The notes: generated by a model from the sequence alone, not told the origin. 64,000 bases of DNA from JAGQRJ01 sp041402045 (GCA_041402045.1 JAWKSZ010000013.1:62001-126000); one strand, 5' to 3'. Positions 1 to 8,462 are shown, counted from the first letter of the stretch. A program made the numbers and translations.

Positions 1-1
1 C

Positions 2-685
2 AAGCTCGACGCGGCGGTGGGTGACTCGTGGACCGTCGAGCTGACCCAGGCCTTCGGGCCCGCGACCATGACCCTCGCGGCCAAGGGCGAGACGGTCACG
101 ACCCGCGCGGGCACGTTTCAGGACTGCCTGCTGTTCACCTACCGCGCGCCCCAGGTCGCCGACGCCGGCTGGAGCCGAATCTGGCTGGCCCCCGGCGTCG
201 GGGTGGTGCGCTGGGGCGAGGGCTCGATCATGGGGGAGCGCCTGTTCGCCCTCACCGCGGCCACGATCAACGGCACGACCTACCCCCGCCCGGTGATCAC
301 CCCAGCGGGCCTGACCGTGTCGCTGAACACCAACCAGTACGAGTATGGCTTCCCGCGCTTCGCCCCGATCGCCAACGTCTACGCCACGGTCGAGCTGACC
401 GTCGACAACCAGACGGGCGCGCCGATCCCGGTGACCTTCAGCAGCGGGCAGAGCTACGAGATCGAGCTCGTGGACATGGCGACCGGCTCCGTGGCCTGGC
501 GCTGGAGTGACGGCAGGTTCTTCACCATGGCCCTGCGCCAGGTCGACCTGAGCGGGAAGACGACGTGGCGCGACTCGGTGCCGCTGCCGGCCCGCGACGC
601 GGACTATGAGGTGCGGATGTACTTGACCACGACCCCCACGCGGGCGTTCCAGGCGAGCGCGCCGATTCGGGTGCGCGTGCGCTGA
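2..685 (+). CDS. Secreted or periplasmic protein with C-terminal BsuPI domain (5' end cut by window)
   Basis: The reading frame is open from base 2, so the start lies upstream of the window. The visible 227 residues have two parts. The first (about 1-95) has the 'sWtve' and 'gtf.dcl...w.apGvG.vrw' pattern seen in secreted beta-rich planctomycete proteins of the DUF3108 type. The second (about 100-227) matches the BsuPI (intracellular proteinase inhibitor) fold, with a conserved 'sSgq.Y.iev.D' strand followed by a 'WRWSDGRFFTMAL' segment. BsuPI domains are Ig-like and in most bacteria have no shown inhibitory role. An internal GTG at 17 is not needed as a start. Binding partner unknown. Confidence 0.7.
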   Translation, partial: KLDAAVGDSWTVELTQAFGPATMTLAAKGETVTTRAGTFQDCLLFTYRAPQVADAGWSRIWLAPGVGVVRWGEGSIMGERLFALTAATINGTTYPRPVITPAGLTVSLNTNQYEYGFPRFAPIANVYATVELTVDNQTGAPIPVTFSSGQSYEIELVDMATGSVAWRWSDGRFFTMALRQVDLSGKTTWRDSVPLPARDADYEVRMYLTTTPTRAFQASAPIRVRVR

Positions 686-828
686 ACGGACGTGCGCGAT
701 TCCGAGAAGCCAGGGTCGCGATCCTGAGCGGGCGAGCGAGCGTCAGAACGTTGACGACATGGGCGCCACTCTCACCCCGCTCAGAGTCGTGAACTCTGGT
801 TTAGCGCGACGCGAGGCCGATCGACGGG

Positions 829-852
829 CGCGCGGCGGGTTCCCGCCGCGCG
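829..852. terminator. Bidirectional terminator-like hairpin
   Basis: A perfect 10-bp GC stem (CGCGCGGCGG at 829-838, complement at 843-852) closes a GTTC tetraloop. It lies between the convergent ends of the BsuPI gene (685) and the kinase gene (864). A smaller stem (CAGAGT/ACTCTG, 782-798) lies just before it. Neither has a T tract, so termination is inferred from position and symmetry. Confidence 0.45.
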
Positions 853-863
853 TTCGCGCGTAC

Positions 864-2288
864 TCACCCGCGCAGGGTGGCCAGGATCGCTTCGTGGTCG
901 AAGGCCAGGGGCCCCACGACGTCCTTGATCGCGAACCATGCGCCGCTCGACTCGGCGACCTCACAGGCGCGGGGCGCGCGCGCGCGGAGGGCGACGCTGA
1001 TCACCCGCGTGCGGGGGTCGCGGTCGGGCGCGTCGAACACGCCGAGCTGCTCGAAGGACTCGGCCTGGCTCACGCCGACCTCGACCTCGAGCACCCGCTG
1101 GGCCGCCTGCTCGAGGGTCTCTTCCAGGCGCACGAAGCCTCCAGGGAGCGCCCACTGGCCGGAGCTGGGCGGGGCCGTGCGCTGCTGGAGCCACACTTCG
1201 TCGCCGTCGGGGCCCGGACGGGTCAGGGCCACGTCCACCGCCACACTCGGCCGACGGTAGGCCTCGGCGGTGTAGGTGCGCAGGAACTCCGCGTCGTCGC
1301 GGTCCGCGCTGGACGGAGTGCGACCCTCGAGGAAGGCCTGGACCCCCTCTGCGAGCTCGCGCGCGCTGCGCAGGCGCCGGGACGGGTCCGACTCCAGCGC
1401 GCGCAGGGTCAGCTCCTCCAGCGCGGGGGGGACGCCCTCTCGGAGCTCGCTCGGGCGCTGCGGGCTCGCCCCCTTGACCACCGAGCGCAGGACCTCGCTG
1501 TGGGACCCACGCCGCGGCGGTTGACCGGTGAGCACGAAGTAGAGGATCCCGCCCAGCGAGTAGACGTCGGCGGGGTAGCCCAGGGGGTCGCCCAGCCCCT
1601 GCTCGGGGGCCATGAACGCAGGGGTGCCGAGCACCGTGCCGACCTGGGTCCCGCTGTCGTCGACGCGCTGCACGGTGGGCAGCGGAGGCTCGACCGCGTC
1701 CAGCGCCTTGGCCAGGCCCCAGTCGAGCACGTAGACCTCGCCGTAGTCGCCAATCATGACGTTGCTCGGCTTGAGGTCGCGGTGGAGCACGCCGGCGCGG
1801 TGCGCGAAGGCCACGGCACGACACACCTGGACCACCGCCTGGAGCACGCGAAACGGGCTCCAGGTCGCGGGGTCCGCAGGGGCCAGGCGCTCGACCACCT
1901 CGCGCAGCGTGTGCCCGCGCACCAGCCGCATGCTGTAGTAGAGCGAGCCGTGCACGCTGCGGCCCAGCTCGTAGACCGGGACGATCCCCGGGTGCTGCAG
2001 GCGCGCGGTGAGGTGGGCCTCGCGCAGGAAGCGCCCGACCACGGCTTGCTCCTGGCCATACTCGACCCGGATCAGCTTGAGGGCGACGTCGCGCCCGAGG
2101 TCCGGGTCGAAGGCGCGGAACACCTGCCCCATGCCTCCGCGGCCGAGCTCCTCACGCAGGACGTAGCGCCCGACCGCGTCTCCCGGGAGCCAGCTCGCGC
2201 CGTCGGGCGGGGGGAGCCCGCCGACCCGCGTGTCGACTTCGCTCTCGTGGATCACCGTCGGCGAGTCGTCGGGGTCTGGGTCGCTCAC
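864..2288 (-). CDS. Ser/Thr protein kinase fused to degenerate Nudix (NrtR-like) domain
   Basis: 474 residues, GTG start. A Hanks-type kinase domain covers about residues 41-310: the glycine loop GRGGMGQV, lysine K71 in VALK, HRDLKPSN with D171, DWG instead of DFG at 189-191, and the APEQ motif are all visible. After a short linker, residues about 340-470 form a Nudix fold ending 'WALPGGF' and a Nudix box beginning at G384. In that box the catalytic REuxEE is changed: both the first Glu and one Glu of the EE pair are Val, giving RVLEVEVGV. Nudix domains of this type with a broken box occur in NrtR, where they sense ADP-ribose rather than hydrolyse it. I infer a cytosolic kinase controlled by a nucleotide ligand. 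There is no transmembrane segment. It lies downstream of, and co-directional with, the 2332-5571 genes. Confidence 0.85.
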   Translation of the reverse strand: MSDPDPDDSPTVIHESEVDTRVGGLPPPDGASWLPGDAVGRYVLREELGRGGMGQVFRAFDPDLGRDVALKLIRVEYGQEQAVVGRFLREAHLTARLQHPGIVPVYELGRSVHGSLYYSMRLVRGHTLREVVERLAPADPATWSPFRVLQAVVQVCRAVAFAHRAGVLHRDLKPSNVMIGDYGEVYVLDWGLAKALDAVEPPLPTVQRVDDSGTQVGTVLGTPAFMAPEQGLGDPLGYPADVYSLGGILYFVLTGQPPRRGSHSEVLRSVVKGASPQRPSELREGVPPALEELTLRALESDPSRRLRSARELAEGVQAFLEGRTPSSADRDDAEFLRTYTAEAYRRPSVAVDVALTRPGPDGDEVWLQQRTAPPSSGQWALPGGFVRLEETLEQAAQRVLEVEVGVSQAESFEQLGVFDAPDRDPRTRVISVALRARAPRACEVAESSGAWFAIKDVVGPLAFDHEAILATLRG

Positions 2289-2331
2289 GCTCGCGATGGT
2301 AGCAGGCGGCCAAACGAGCCGCCCGCGAAGG

Positions 2332-3288
2332 TCAGCGCCCGGGACCGGGGAGCCCCGACTCGCCCCCCTCGGGGGCGGCGTCCTCGGGCGGCTCGGGCTT
2401 GCGCGGGAACCAGAAGCGCTTGGAGACCGTCAGCGGGCCCGTGGCGGTGATCCGCCGTTCGGCGTCGCCTTCGCGCTCCACGCTCTCGAGGTGCGCCTGG
2501 CCCTGGAGCTCGAGCTTGGCCAGCTTGCGCTCCTCCAGGTCGAACCACAGGTTGCCCGTGAGGTGGCAGGTCATGCGGGGCGCGCCCTCGTCGGAGCTTG
2601 AGAGGCTGCCCTCGGTCTCCAGATCGACCTGGACGATCGCGTAGCGGCGAGGAGCCGCGTCGGGGGTCAGCTCGGGGTCGAGGGCCTCCTCCTTGACCTC
2701 CATGAACCGGCACACGAGCTTGCCCTCGGGGCGCTCGCCGAAGCCGTTGCCGACGGCGCGGCGCAGGCGGTCGCCGCCCCAGGTCCAGGAGTCGCCGACG
2801 GAGACCGGCGCGTCGGGGAGCGCGGCCTCGTAGCGCTCGGTGTGGACCTCGTGCTCGGTGTCCGAGGGCTGGAGCGCGGGCTCGCCTTCCACGGTCACGG
2901 TGCGCTTGCCGGCGGCGTCGAGGCCGACGGTGAGTGTGCGGCCCGACAGCGGGCTCTCGAGGCGCTGAAACTTCGCGGCGCCCGGGAGCCGCTGAGACTC
3001 GAAGGCCTCGAGGTAGGTGCGCTCCACCGCCGCGATCTTGCCGCCCCGGACCTCGGTCACGCGATCGCGGAAGCGGCGCTCGATCCGCTGCGCCTGCAGC
3101 GAGCGGTGGTCCAGGTTCTGGGACGCGACCTGGATCCGCACCGTGAGCTCGAGACCCAGCCGGGCCTCGCCCTCCAGCTCGCCGCCGAGGGTGTAGTGAG
3201 GGGTGAGGTCGTAGGTCGGCTCGCCCGTGCCCTGGGCCAGGGCGCTGGCGGCGGTCAGGACCCCCAGCAAGACGACGCGGGCGGTCAT
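2332..3288 (-). CDS. Secreted protein of unknown function
   Basis: 318 residues starting with a clear signal peptide (MTARVVLLGVLTAASALAQ). The mature part is predicted beta-rich, with a 'VSVGDSWTW' segment near the middle also typical of secreted DUF3108-like proteins, and an acidic Pro/Glu-rich tail. The ATG overlaps the stop of the upstream LeuA-like gene in an ATGA, so the two are translationally coupled. The frame is open much further upstream, but that part overlaps the aldolase gene and is not coding. The function is not recognisable. Its coupling to a cytosolic enzyme gives no obvious pathway. Confidence 0.75.
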   Translation of the reverse strand: MTARVVLLGVLTAASALAQGTGEPTYDLTPHYTLGGELEGEARLGLELTVRIQVASQNLDHRSLQAQRIERRFRDRVTEVRGGKIAAVERTYLEAFESQRLPGAAKFQRLESPLSGRTLTVGLDAAGKRTVTVEGEPALQPSDTEHEVHTERYEAALPDAPVSVGDSWTWGGDRLRRAVGNGFGERPEGKLVCRFMEVKEEALDPELTPDAAPRRYAIVQVDLETEGSLSSSDEGAPRMTCHLTGNLWFDLEERKLAKLELQGQAHLESVEREGDAERRITATGPLTVSKRFWFPRKPEPPEDAAPEGGESGLPGPGR

Positions 3289-4529
3289 ACGGCGGCCGGG
3301 GCTGCCGCCAACGCGCGGAGCTCGTCTTCGGTCAGGATCCGCGACGCCTGCTTGGCGGCGTCGAAGATCCGGTCGACGCGCTCGTCGCTGGCCTCGAGCC
3401 CGCGCTTCTCCAGCCAGAACACCACGTTGCTGCGCCCGCTCATGGGGCCCACCGTGATCACCTGCTCGAGGCCGAACACGTCCGCCGGGACGCCGGAGTA
3501 GACGCGGTTGGCGAGCCAGTCGTCCCCGCGCTTGAGCGCCTTGATCACCGCCGCCGCGTGCACGCCGGTGGCCGTCTCGAACGCGTCGGGCCCCACCACC
3601 GGGTAGTTCTTGGGGAGCGGGACCTTGCAGTATTCGCTGACCTTCTTCACGTACTCGGGCAGGGCGGTCAGGTCCAGGCTCTCGTCCAGGTAGCCCATGA
3701 GCTTGAGGTTCACGATCAACTGGTCCATGGCGGTGTTCCCGCAGCGCTCGCCGATCCCCAGCGCGCAGCCGTGGACCTGGTCGGCGCCCGCCTCGACGGC
3801 CGCGATCGCGTTGATCAGGCCCAGGCCGCGGTCGTTGTGCCCGTGCCAGTCGAGCTTGGCGTGGGCCCCCGAGTGGGTGACCAGGTCGCGCATGAAGCTC
3901 ATGAGGGTGTAGACCCCGCGGGGCTCGATATGCCCCACGGTGTCGCACACGCACAGCCGGCTGGCGCCGTGCTCGATCGCCGCGGTGTAGAGCGCGCGGA
4001 TCGTCTCGGGCTTCGCGCGGGCGGTGTCCTCGGTGACGTACATCACCTCGAGGCCTTCCTTCACCGCGAAGTCGATCGCCTCGGTGGTGTGCCGGAGCAT
4101 GCGCTCCATGTCCCAGTTCTCGGTGACCCGCCGGATCTCCGAGCTGCCCAGGAACACGCACACCATGATCGGCACGCCGGTCTTCTGCACGATATCGACC
4201 ACCGGCTGCACGTCGGCGATCACGGTGCGCGCGGCGCAGTTGGCGGTGATCTTGAGCTTGCTGTCGCGGATCTCCTCCGCGAGGCGGGTCACGTCGGCCA
4301 CGGCCCGCGGGCCTGCGCCCGGGAGCCCAATGTCGGCGGTCTGGATCCCCAGGCGATCCATGAGGTGCAGGATCTCGATCTTGTGCTCGATCTTGGGGTC
4401 GAACACCGACGGGGACTGCAGGCCGTCGCGCAGGGTCTCGTCGTCGAGGGTGATCGCCGCCTTACGCTCGGGGCGCGGCTCGACCTCGTTCCAGTCGTAG
4501 ATCAGGTCGTCGGAGCGGTCGTCGCTCAT
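3285..4529 (-). CDS. 2-isopropylmalate synthase / HMG-lyase-like family enzyme (DRE-TIM metallolyase)
   Basis: 414 residues with a good ribosome site (GGGAGG) before ATG. The family signature DDETLRDGLQ lies near residue 30, the metal-binding HGHND loop in the middle, and the GIGERCGNT segment typical of LeuA and homocitrate synthase follows. These enzymes condense acetyl-CoA with a 2-oxo acid, or cleave the reverse product, in a metal-dependent TIM barrel. The C-terminal LeuA regulatory domain is absent: the protein ends shortly after the HMGL barrel and a helical tail. It is therefore not a standard feedback-regulated LeuA, and no leu, lys or nif genes are nearby. The substrate cannot be assigned from sequence. 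Confidence 0.85.
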   Translation of the reverse strand: MSDDRSDDLIYDWNEVEPRPERKAAITLDDETLRDGLQSPSVFDPKIEHKIEILHLMDRLGIQTADIGLPGAGPRAVADVTRLAEEIRDSKLKITANCAARTVIADVQPVVDIVQKTGVPIMVCVFLGSSEIRRVTENWDMERMLRHTTEAIDFAVKEGLEVMYVTEDTARAKPETIRALYTAAIEHGASRLCVCDTVGHIEPRGVYTLMSFMRDLVTHSGAHAKLDWHGHNDRGLGLINAIAAVEAGADQVHGCALGIGERCGNTAMDQLIVNLKLMGYLDESLDLTALPEYVKKVSEYCKVPLPKNYPVVGPDAFETATGVHAAAVIKALKRGDDWLANRVYSGVPADVFGLEQVITVGPMSGRSNVVFWLEKRGLEASDERVDRIFDAAKQASRILTEDELRALAAAPAAV

Positions 4530-4609
4530 GGGGCCTCCCGGAACCGGCACCTTAACAAACGGGGCAAATCGCGCGGAAGCAAGACTTTGTAGGGGCTGCG
4601 GGGGGGCGC

Positions 4610-5101
4610 TCAAGGCGCGGCGTAGTCGAGGAGGTAGCCCTCCACTCCCACCCTCCCCAGGTGGAGTTCCACTCGAGTCGAGCCGTCTCGAGCCTCGACC
4701 ACCGCGCCGACGACGCTGAGCTGCGCGGGCGTCGGGTCGACCTCGAGGCGCTTTCCGGTGCGGAACTCGACGTCGTCGCGGAAGAGCTCGAACTGCTCGT
4801 CCTCCTCCGACCCGGTGACCAGCGCCAGGCCTGGAAGGACGGCGAGCTCTCCGACGATCAGCTCGCGCAGGGCCTCGGCGTCCGCGCCGGCGACCTCGTT
4901 GCGCAGGGACTCGACCCGGAGCGTGACCTCTTCGCCCGGGCGCTCCCACAGGGCGCGCCGGCGCTCGACCAGCTCGGCGAAGTCCCGCGCGACCCCTTGC
5001 TGGAAGCTGGCGCTGAGGCGGGGGTCCGGCTCTGCGGGCGGGGGCTCCGCGGCACAGCCGAGGGACAACACGAGGAGCAGAGGGAGCGCGCGCAGGGTCA
5101 T
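4610..5101 (-). CDS. LpoB-like lipoprotein
   Basis: 163 residues. The N-terminus is a lipoprotein signal with lipobox LSLGC. The mature part has the pattern of the LpoB/PBP-activator fold: a strand 'VTLRVESLRN' followed by a helix 'DAEALRELIVGEL', then a second strand and a segment 'AQLSVVGAVVEA'. The true LpoB homologue at 5634-6251 has matching elements in the same order ('PLVRVGTLTKK', 'MDQLRNSLFNAL', 'FVLRGEVGVE'). I infer a diverged paralogue acting at the inner face of the outer membrane. Its start overlaps the stop of the NYN gene (ATGA). Similarity is by eye only. Confidence 0.6.
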   Translation of the reverse strand: MTLRALPLLLVLSLGCAAEPPPAEPDPRLSASFQQGVARDFAELVERRRALWERPGEEVTLRVESLRNEVAGADAEALRELIVGELAVLPGLALVTGSEEDEQFELFRDDVEFRTGKRLEVDPTPAQLSVVGAVVEARDGSTRVELHLGRVGVEGYLLDYAAP

Positions 5102-5571
5102 GGATCCTCCAAGGGGTCACGGAAGGCCTCGAGCCACATGTCGACTTCCCAGCGTTCGAGGTCGCGGTCCCGCTGGTCGGTCGTCGCGTGGTCGCGCAGG
5201 GCCTCGCAGGCGTCGCGGTAGAACTCGCCGGGGTCGAGGGCGTCGTAGCCTCGGGCGCGGGCCGGCCCCACGATCTCCGCGTCCTTGCTCACCAGGACGT
5301 AGGGCCCGCCGGGGCGGGCCAGGAGCTCGCGCAGGTAGGGGTCGGCGTCGCTGCCCGCGTAGCGCACGCTGAGCCCTGGGGCGGTGAGCCGGGCGCCGTG
5401 GGCCGCGAGGCCGTCGAACACCAACACGACCTCGGCGGTGCCCAGCGCCGCCCAGCGGGCGAGGAGGTCGGTCAGCGCCGCGCAGGCTGGACCCGGTCCC
5501 TGGCTCTGGAGCAGGGCCTTGAGCCGGGGGACCCGGTGCAGGAGGTTGAAGCCGTCGACGAGGTAGGCCAT
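5098..5571 (-). CDS. NYN (PIN-like) domain ribonuclease, YacP/Rae1 family
   Basis: 157 residues. The start is set by MAYLVDGFNLLHRVP, the 'hlvDGyNll' motif that opens every YacP-type NYN domain and carries the first catalytic Asp. Further acidic positions typical of the fold follow: VFDG near residue 53, the YAGSDADPYL segment near 75, and VSKDAEI near 95. The Bacillus homologue Rae1 is a ribosome-associated endoribonuclease. The protein is cytosolic. It is the first gene of the overlapping minus-strand set running to 2332. A longer frame upstream runs through the terminator and is rejected as a start. Confidence 0.82.
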   Translation of the reverse strand: MAYLVDGFNLLHRVPRLKALLQSQGPGPACAALTDLLARWAALGTAEVVLVFDGLAAHGARLTAPGLSVRYAGSDADPYLRELLARPGGPYVLVSKDAEIVGPARARGYDALDPGEFYRDACEALRDHATTDQRDRDLERWEVDMWLEAFRDPLEDP

Positions 5572-5583
5572 GGGGTACGTGCA

Positions 5584-5611
5584 CGAGGCCCGCCTGGAAG
5601 GGCGGGCCTCG
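5584..5611 (-). terminator. Strong hairpin terminator after the envelope cluster
   Basis: A perfect 11-bp stem (CGAGGCCCGCC at 5584-5594, complement at 5601-5611) encloses a 6-nt loop. It sits between the stop of the LpoB gene (5634) and the start of the NYN gene (5571), separating the two minus-strand transcription units. There is no clear U tract. Confidence 0.6.
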
Positions 5612-5633
5612 TCCGAGCTGCGAGTGGTTCGAG

Positions 5634-6251
5634 CTACTCGATCCGGTCCTTGCGGACGCGGGTGTTGGTGGCGACGACCAGGCGCCGCTTGACGGTGTCC
5701 CACAGCTGGAGCGCGAGGGTGTAGGTGTACTGGTCGATCCCCTCCTCGTCGCCCTCGCCCGAGAGCTTCTCCACGCCGACCTCGCCGCGGAGCACGAAGG
5801 TCGTCTGGTCGGGGTCGAACTGCGCGCTCTCGCCGGAGTCGAACTCGAATTGCTCGCGATCCTGGTCGACGTCTTCCATTGCCTCCTCGCCGGCGACCAC
5901 GCTGAGGATGTCTTGCTCAGTCAGGGCATTGAAAAGCGAGTTGCGCAGTTGATCCATGCTCACCCCGCGCTTGTGGCCCCGAGGGATCTTCTTGGTCAGG
6001 GTTCCCACGCGGACCAGGGGGCGGCCGTCGTCGGGGGAGAGCGCCACGTGGGCCGGCCAGCCCTGGGCGTACTTGCGCGAGGCCTTCTTGCACAGGTCCT
6101 TCACCGCGTCGTCGATCTCGTTGAGGGTCAGAGTGTCCGCGCGGGTCACGCCGTATTGGGTCGAGTCCCCCCGCCGGTTCTGGGGGCTGCTGCAGGCGCT
6201 GAGCAGCGCCAGGCCCGCCAGGAGAATCGTGCTTCGTTGCAACCGCGTCAT
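5634..6251 (-). CDS. lpoB: Penicillin-binding protein activator LpoB family lipoprotein
   Basis: 205 residues with lipobox LLSAC and an acidic, Gln-rich N-terminal linker. The fold matches LpoB: 'RPLVRVGTLTKK', a helix with 'LRNSLFNAL', 'FVLRGEVGVEK', and a long acidic insertion between the strands. In E. coli LpoB is an outer-membrane lipoprotein that reaches through the periplasm to activate PBP1b, and lpoB lies next to ycfL. Here the same pair is adjacent (ycfL at 6367-6795), which supports the name. No PBP gene is in the window, so the enzyme partner is unknown. Last gene of the cluster; a hairpin follows. Confidence 0.78.
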   Translation of the reverse strand: MTRLQRSTILLAGLALLSACSSPQNRRGDSTQYGVTRADTLTLNEIDDAVKDLCKKASRKYAQGWPAHVALSPDDGRPLVRVGTLTKKIPRGHKRGVSMDQLRNSLFNALTEQDILSVVAGEEAMEDVDQDREQFEFDSGESAQFDPDQTTFVLRGEVGVEKLSGEGDEEGIDQYTYTLALQLWDTVKRRLVVATNTRVRKDRIE

Positions 6252-6366
6252 GCTGCGCTGCCTTCCTGTGGTGTGTCTGTAGGTGTGTTGGGTCGTGGTG
6301 TCTTCGCCAGAGACGGCGTGGGGGCCACGCCGGCCCCGCGGAGCCAGAGTGTAGCGAACGCGTCGG

Positions 6367-6795
6367 CTACTGGGTGGCGTCCATGGCGTAGCGCAGGTAG
6401 AGCTCGCCCTCGGTCGCGCCGGGGGTGGTGGCTCGGCCCTGGACCTGCACGGTCTCGAGCGGGTTGATCCACAGCGTGCGCCAGGTCTCGCCGCCGCCGC
6501 CGACCTCGTTCTCGATCACGTCGCTGTCGGCCCACTTCCAGCGGTACTCGTACATCACGCGTCCGTCGACGTTGTTCTTGACCGCGACCGAGCCCACGAG
6601 GATGTCCCCCTCGTAGAGGGCCTGGGACTGGTCGGGGAGCAGCTGCGCCTCGGACTGGAGGCCGCCGTTGACCACGTTCAAGGTGGCGGGCACCTCCGGT
6701 CGCACGACCACGGTGTTGGCGGCGTACGACTTGCAGCCGGCGAGCGCGGCCACGAGGAGCGCGGAGCACAGCAGATTGGACACGAGCTTGGTCAT
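6367..6795 (-). CDS. ycfL: YcfL-family lipoprotein
   Basis: 142 residues, lipobox ALAGC after a short signal (MTKLVSNLLCSALLVAA). The mature domain has the YcfL/DUF1425 pattern: an N-terminal strand region, 'GSVAVKNNVDGRVMYEYRWKW' split around a conserved basic-aromatic core, then 'WRTLWINPLETVQVQGRA', predicted as a beta sandwich resembling periplasmic chaperone-like domains. The exact role is unknown in any organism. Its position beside lpoB repeats the E. coli arrangement. Upstream are the TPR lipoprotein and the CsgG genes on the same strand, so all are probably one transcript. Confidence 0.78.
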   Translation of the reverse strand: MTKLVSNLLCSALLVAALAGCKSYAANTVVVRPEVPATLNVVNGGLQSEAQLLPDQSQALYEGDILVGSVAVKNNVDGRVMYEYRWKWADSDVIENEVGGGGETWRTLWINPLETVQVQGRATTPGATEGELYLRYAMDATQ

Positions 6796-6893
6796 TCACC
6801 CTCCTGAGTGGAGAAACGGACGGTTGGGGGCGGCGGGGCATTCGCCGCGAACTTCCCTCGGGGCCGAAGTCTACGCCCCGGAGTCGTAAAGCT

Positions 6894-8435
6894 CTACTCC
6901 TGCTGGGTCAGATCGATCCGCACGGAGTTGGCCTCGCTGGAGCTCTCGACCCCGTCGTAGGGGACCGCGGGCACGTGCCAGTAGAGCTTTCGCTGCAGCG
7001 AGCGGGCGTTGATCATGCGGTGCTTGCCCCCCTCGACCACGAGCGTGCCCAGGTCGTAGGACCCGCCGCCGACCAGGTCGATCTTGCAGGGGTAGGCCCC
7101 CTCCGGGAGGTAGACCCGCGCGACCTGATAGGTCTGAGGCAGGGTGCGCCAGCAGCGCAGGTCGGCCTGCTCGCTGATCACGTTCCAGGCCGAGGTCAGC
7201 GCCGAGAACCCGAGGGCGGCGAGCTGGCCCACCCCCTCGTTCTTGGTGCCCTTGGTCACCTGCTCGATCGCGATCGTGCCGCCGCTCTGGATCCCGATCT
7301 TGATCACCAGGCGAATGATCTGCTTGGCGATCATGATGGGGAGCCGGTCCTGGTGGTAACGGAACGCGATCTTGTCGACGTCGGAGAGGACCACCGAGCG
7401 CTGGCTGTGCTGGCCCAGGCGCAGCACGGCTCCGGACACCGGGTTGGGCGTGGTCTTGTAGATCGGCATCGCGAACTTCGCCGCGCCCTTGTAGGTCGGG
7501 AAGATCAGCCCGAACTCCTCCAGGTGCGGGCCCATGCCGCACTCGAAGAACAGGGTCACGGACCCGTAGTTCTTCGGCAGGGGCTCCATGTTCCACTTCT
7601 CGCGGAGCTCGCGCGCGTCGTTGCGCGCCCCGGACGCGTCGGCCAGGCGAGCCCAGTCGCGGCGAATGAACTCCACGTTCTCGAAGCGCTCGAGCACGTA
7701 GCCCAGGTCCAGCCAGGCCTCGTTCTGGTCGTCGGTGGAGCCGGCGGAGATCGCGTCCACGAGCCAGGCGTTGAGGTAGCGCACGAAGTTGATCTCGTAG
7801 ACGTCCTCCGCGGTCGAGAGGTCGCCGTAGTCGTAGGCGGAGACCATCTTCGCGCGCACGTCCCCGACGTCGAGCTGCGGCTCCTCGCTCTGCTTGCGCT
7901 GGGACTCCTCCTCGTACGCCGCGAGCTCCTTCTTGTAGATCTCGCGCGCCTTCTCCTGCAGCTCCCAGCAGTGCAGGACGTGGGACCACACGTCGCCCAG
8001 GTTGCCGCGGAGGAAGTCGTTCCGGGCGTTGTAGGCCTGCATCAGGATCTGCTCGAACACGGCCCCGCTGTAGGGGATCGTCTTCTCGTTGACCGTGACC
8101 GAGCCGACGAGCTGCAGCGCGTCCATGGCCAGGGCCTGGTTCTGATACTCGACGACCTTGTCGTAGGCCTTGTCGAACAGCGGCAGGCTCTGCGCGTACA
8201 TCTGCCCGACGTGGGCCGACGTGCCCGCCTCGAGGTGGTAGAGCAGGCTGTCGTTCGTGGCGTCGAGGTCCTCGCTGTATGCCTTGTACGCGACGCCGAA
8301 CTGCCCGCGCTCGAACGCCTGGCGGGCGTCCTCGGTGCTGCTGTTGTAGTCCGTGAACACGGTGCAGCCGCTCGTGGCCAACACCGGGAGCACCAGCCAC
8401 GCGGCTGCCCTCATAGTCCCTCGGTCGCGTCTCAT
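6894..8435 (-). CDS. COG3014-type TPR lipoprotein
   Basis: About 513 residues. Two ATGs are possible: 8435, preceded by a GGGGGG run and GTGAC, and 8414, preceded by GAGGG. I use 8435; both keep the lipobox LATSGC. The N-terminal half is helical, with TPR-like repeats (from 'AFERGQFGVAYKAYSEDL' to 'AREIYKKELAAYEEE'). The C-terminal half is beta-rich and carries the 'GSVTLFFECGMGP' and 'IVIEQ'-like strands found in COG3014 proteins, which accompany CsgG and LpoB in many Gram-negative bacteria. An outer-membrane-associated scaffold is likely. It begins only a few bases after the upstream csgG stop (8463), so coupling is probable. Confidence 0.75.
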   Translation of the reverse strand: MRRDRGTMRAAAWLVLPVLATSGCTVFTDYNSSTEDARQAFERGQFGVAYKAYSEDLDATNDSLLYHLEAGTSAHVGQMYAQSLPLFDKAYDKVVEYQNQALAMDALQLVGSVTVNEKTIPYSGAVFEQILMQAYNARNDFLRGNLGDVWSHVLHCWELQEKAREIYKKELAAYEEESQRKQSEEPQLDVGDVRAKMVSAYDYGDLSTAEDVYEINFVRYLNAWLVDAISAGSTDDQNEAWLDLGYVLERFENVEFIRRDWARLADASGARNDARELREKWNMEPLPKNYGSVTLFFECGMGPHLEEFGLIFPTYKGAAKFAMPIYKTTPNPVSGAVLRLGQHSQRSVVLSDVDKIAFRYHQDRLPIMIAKQIIRLVIKIGIQSGGTIAIEQVTKGTKNEGVGQLAALGFSALTSAWNVISEQADLRCWRTLPQTYQVARVYLPEGAYPCKIDLVGGGSYDLGTLVVEGGKHRMINARSLQRKLYWHVPAVPYDGVESSSEANSVRIDLTQQE

Positions 8436-8462
8436 GTCACCCCCCCGGACGGGAGGCAAACT

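Noticed and set aside
759..2450. Long plus-strand open frame opposite the kinase-Nudix gene
   Set aside because: It is antisense to a gene with complete kinase motifs. Its sequence is Arg/Ala/Gly-rich without domains, as expected when high GC suppresses stop codons. The same holds for the long antisense frames at 6975-9554, 22645-25767, 26685-30350, 39053-41953 and 41745-44765.
3558..4592. Plus-strand frame opposite the LeuA-like gene
   Set aside because: His/Val/Asp-rich antisense artefact; the minus strand has all family motifs.
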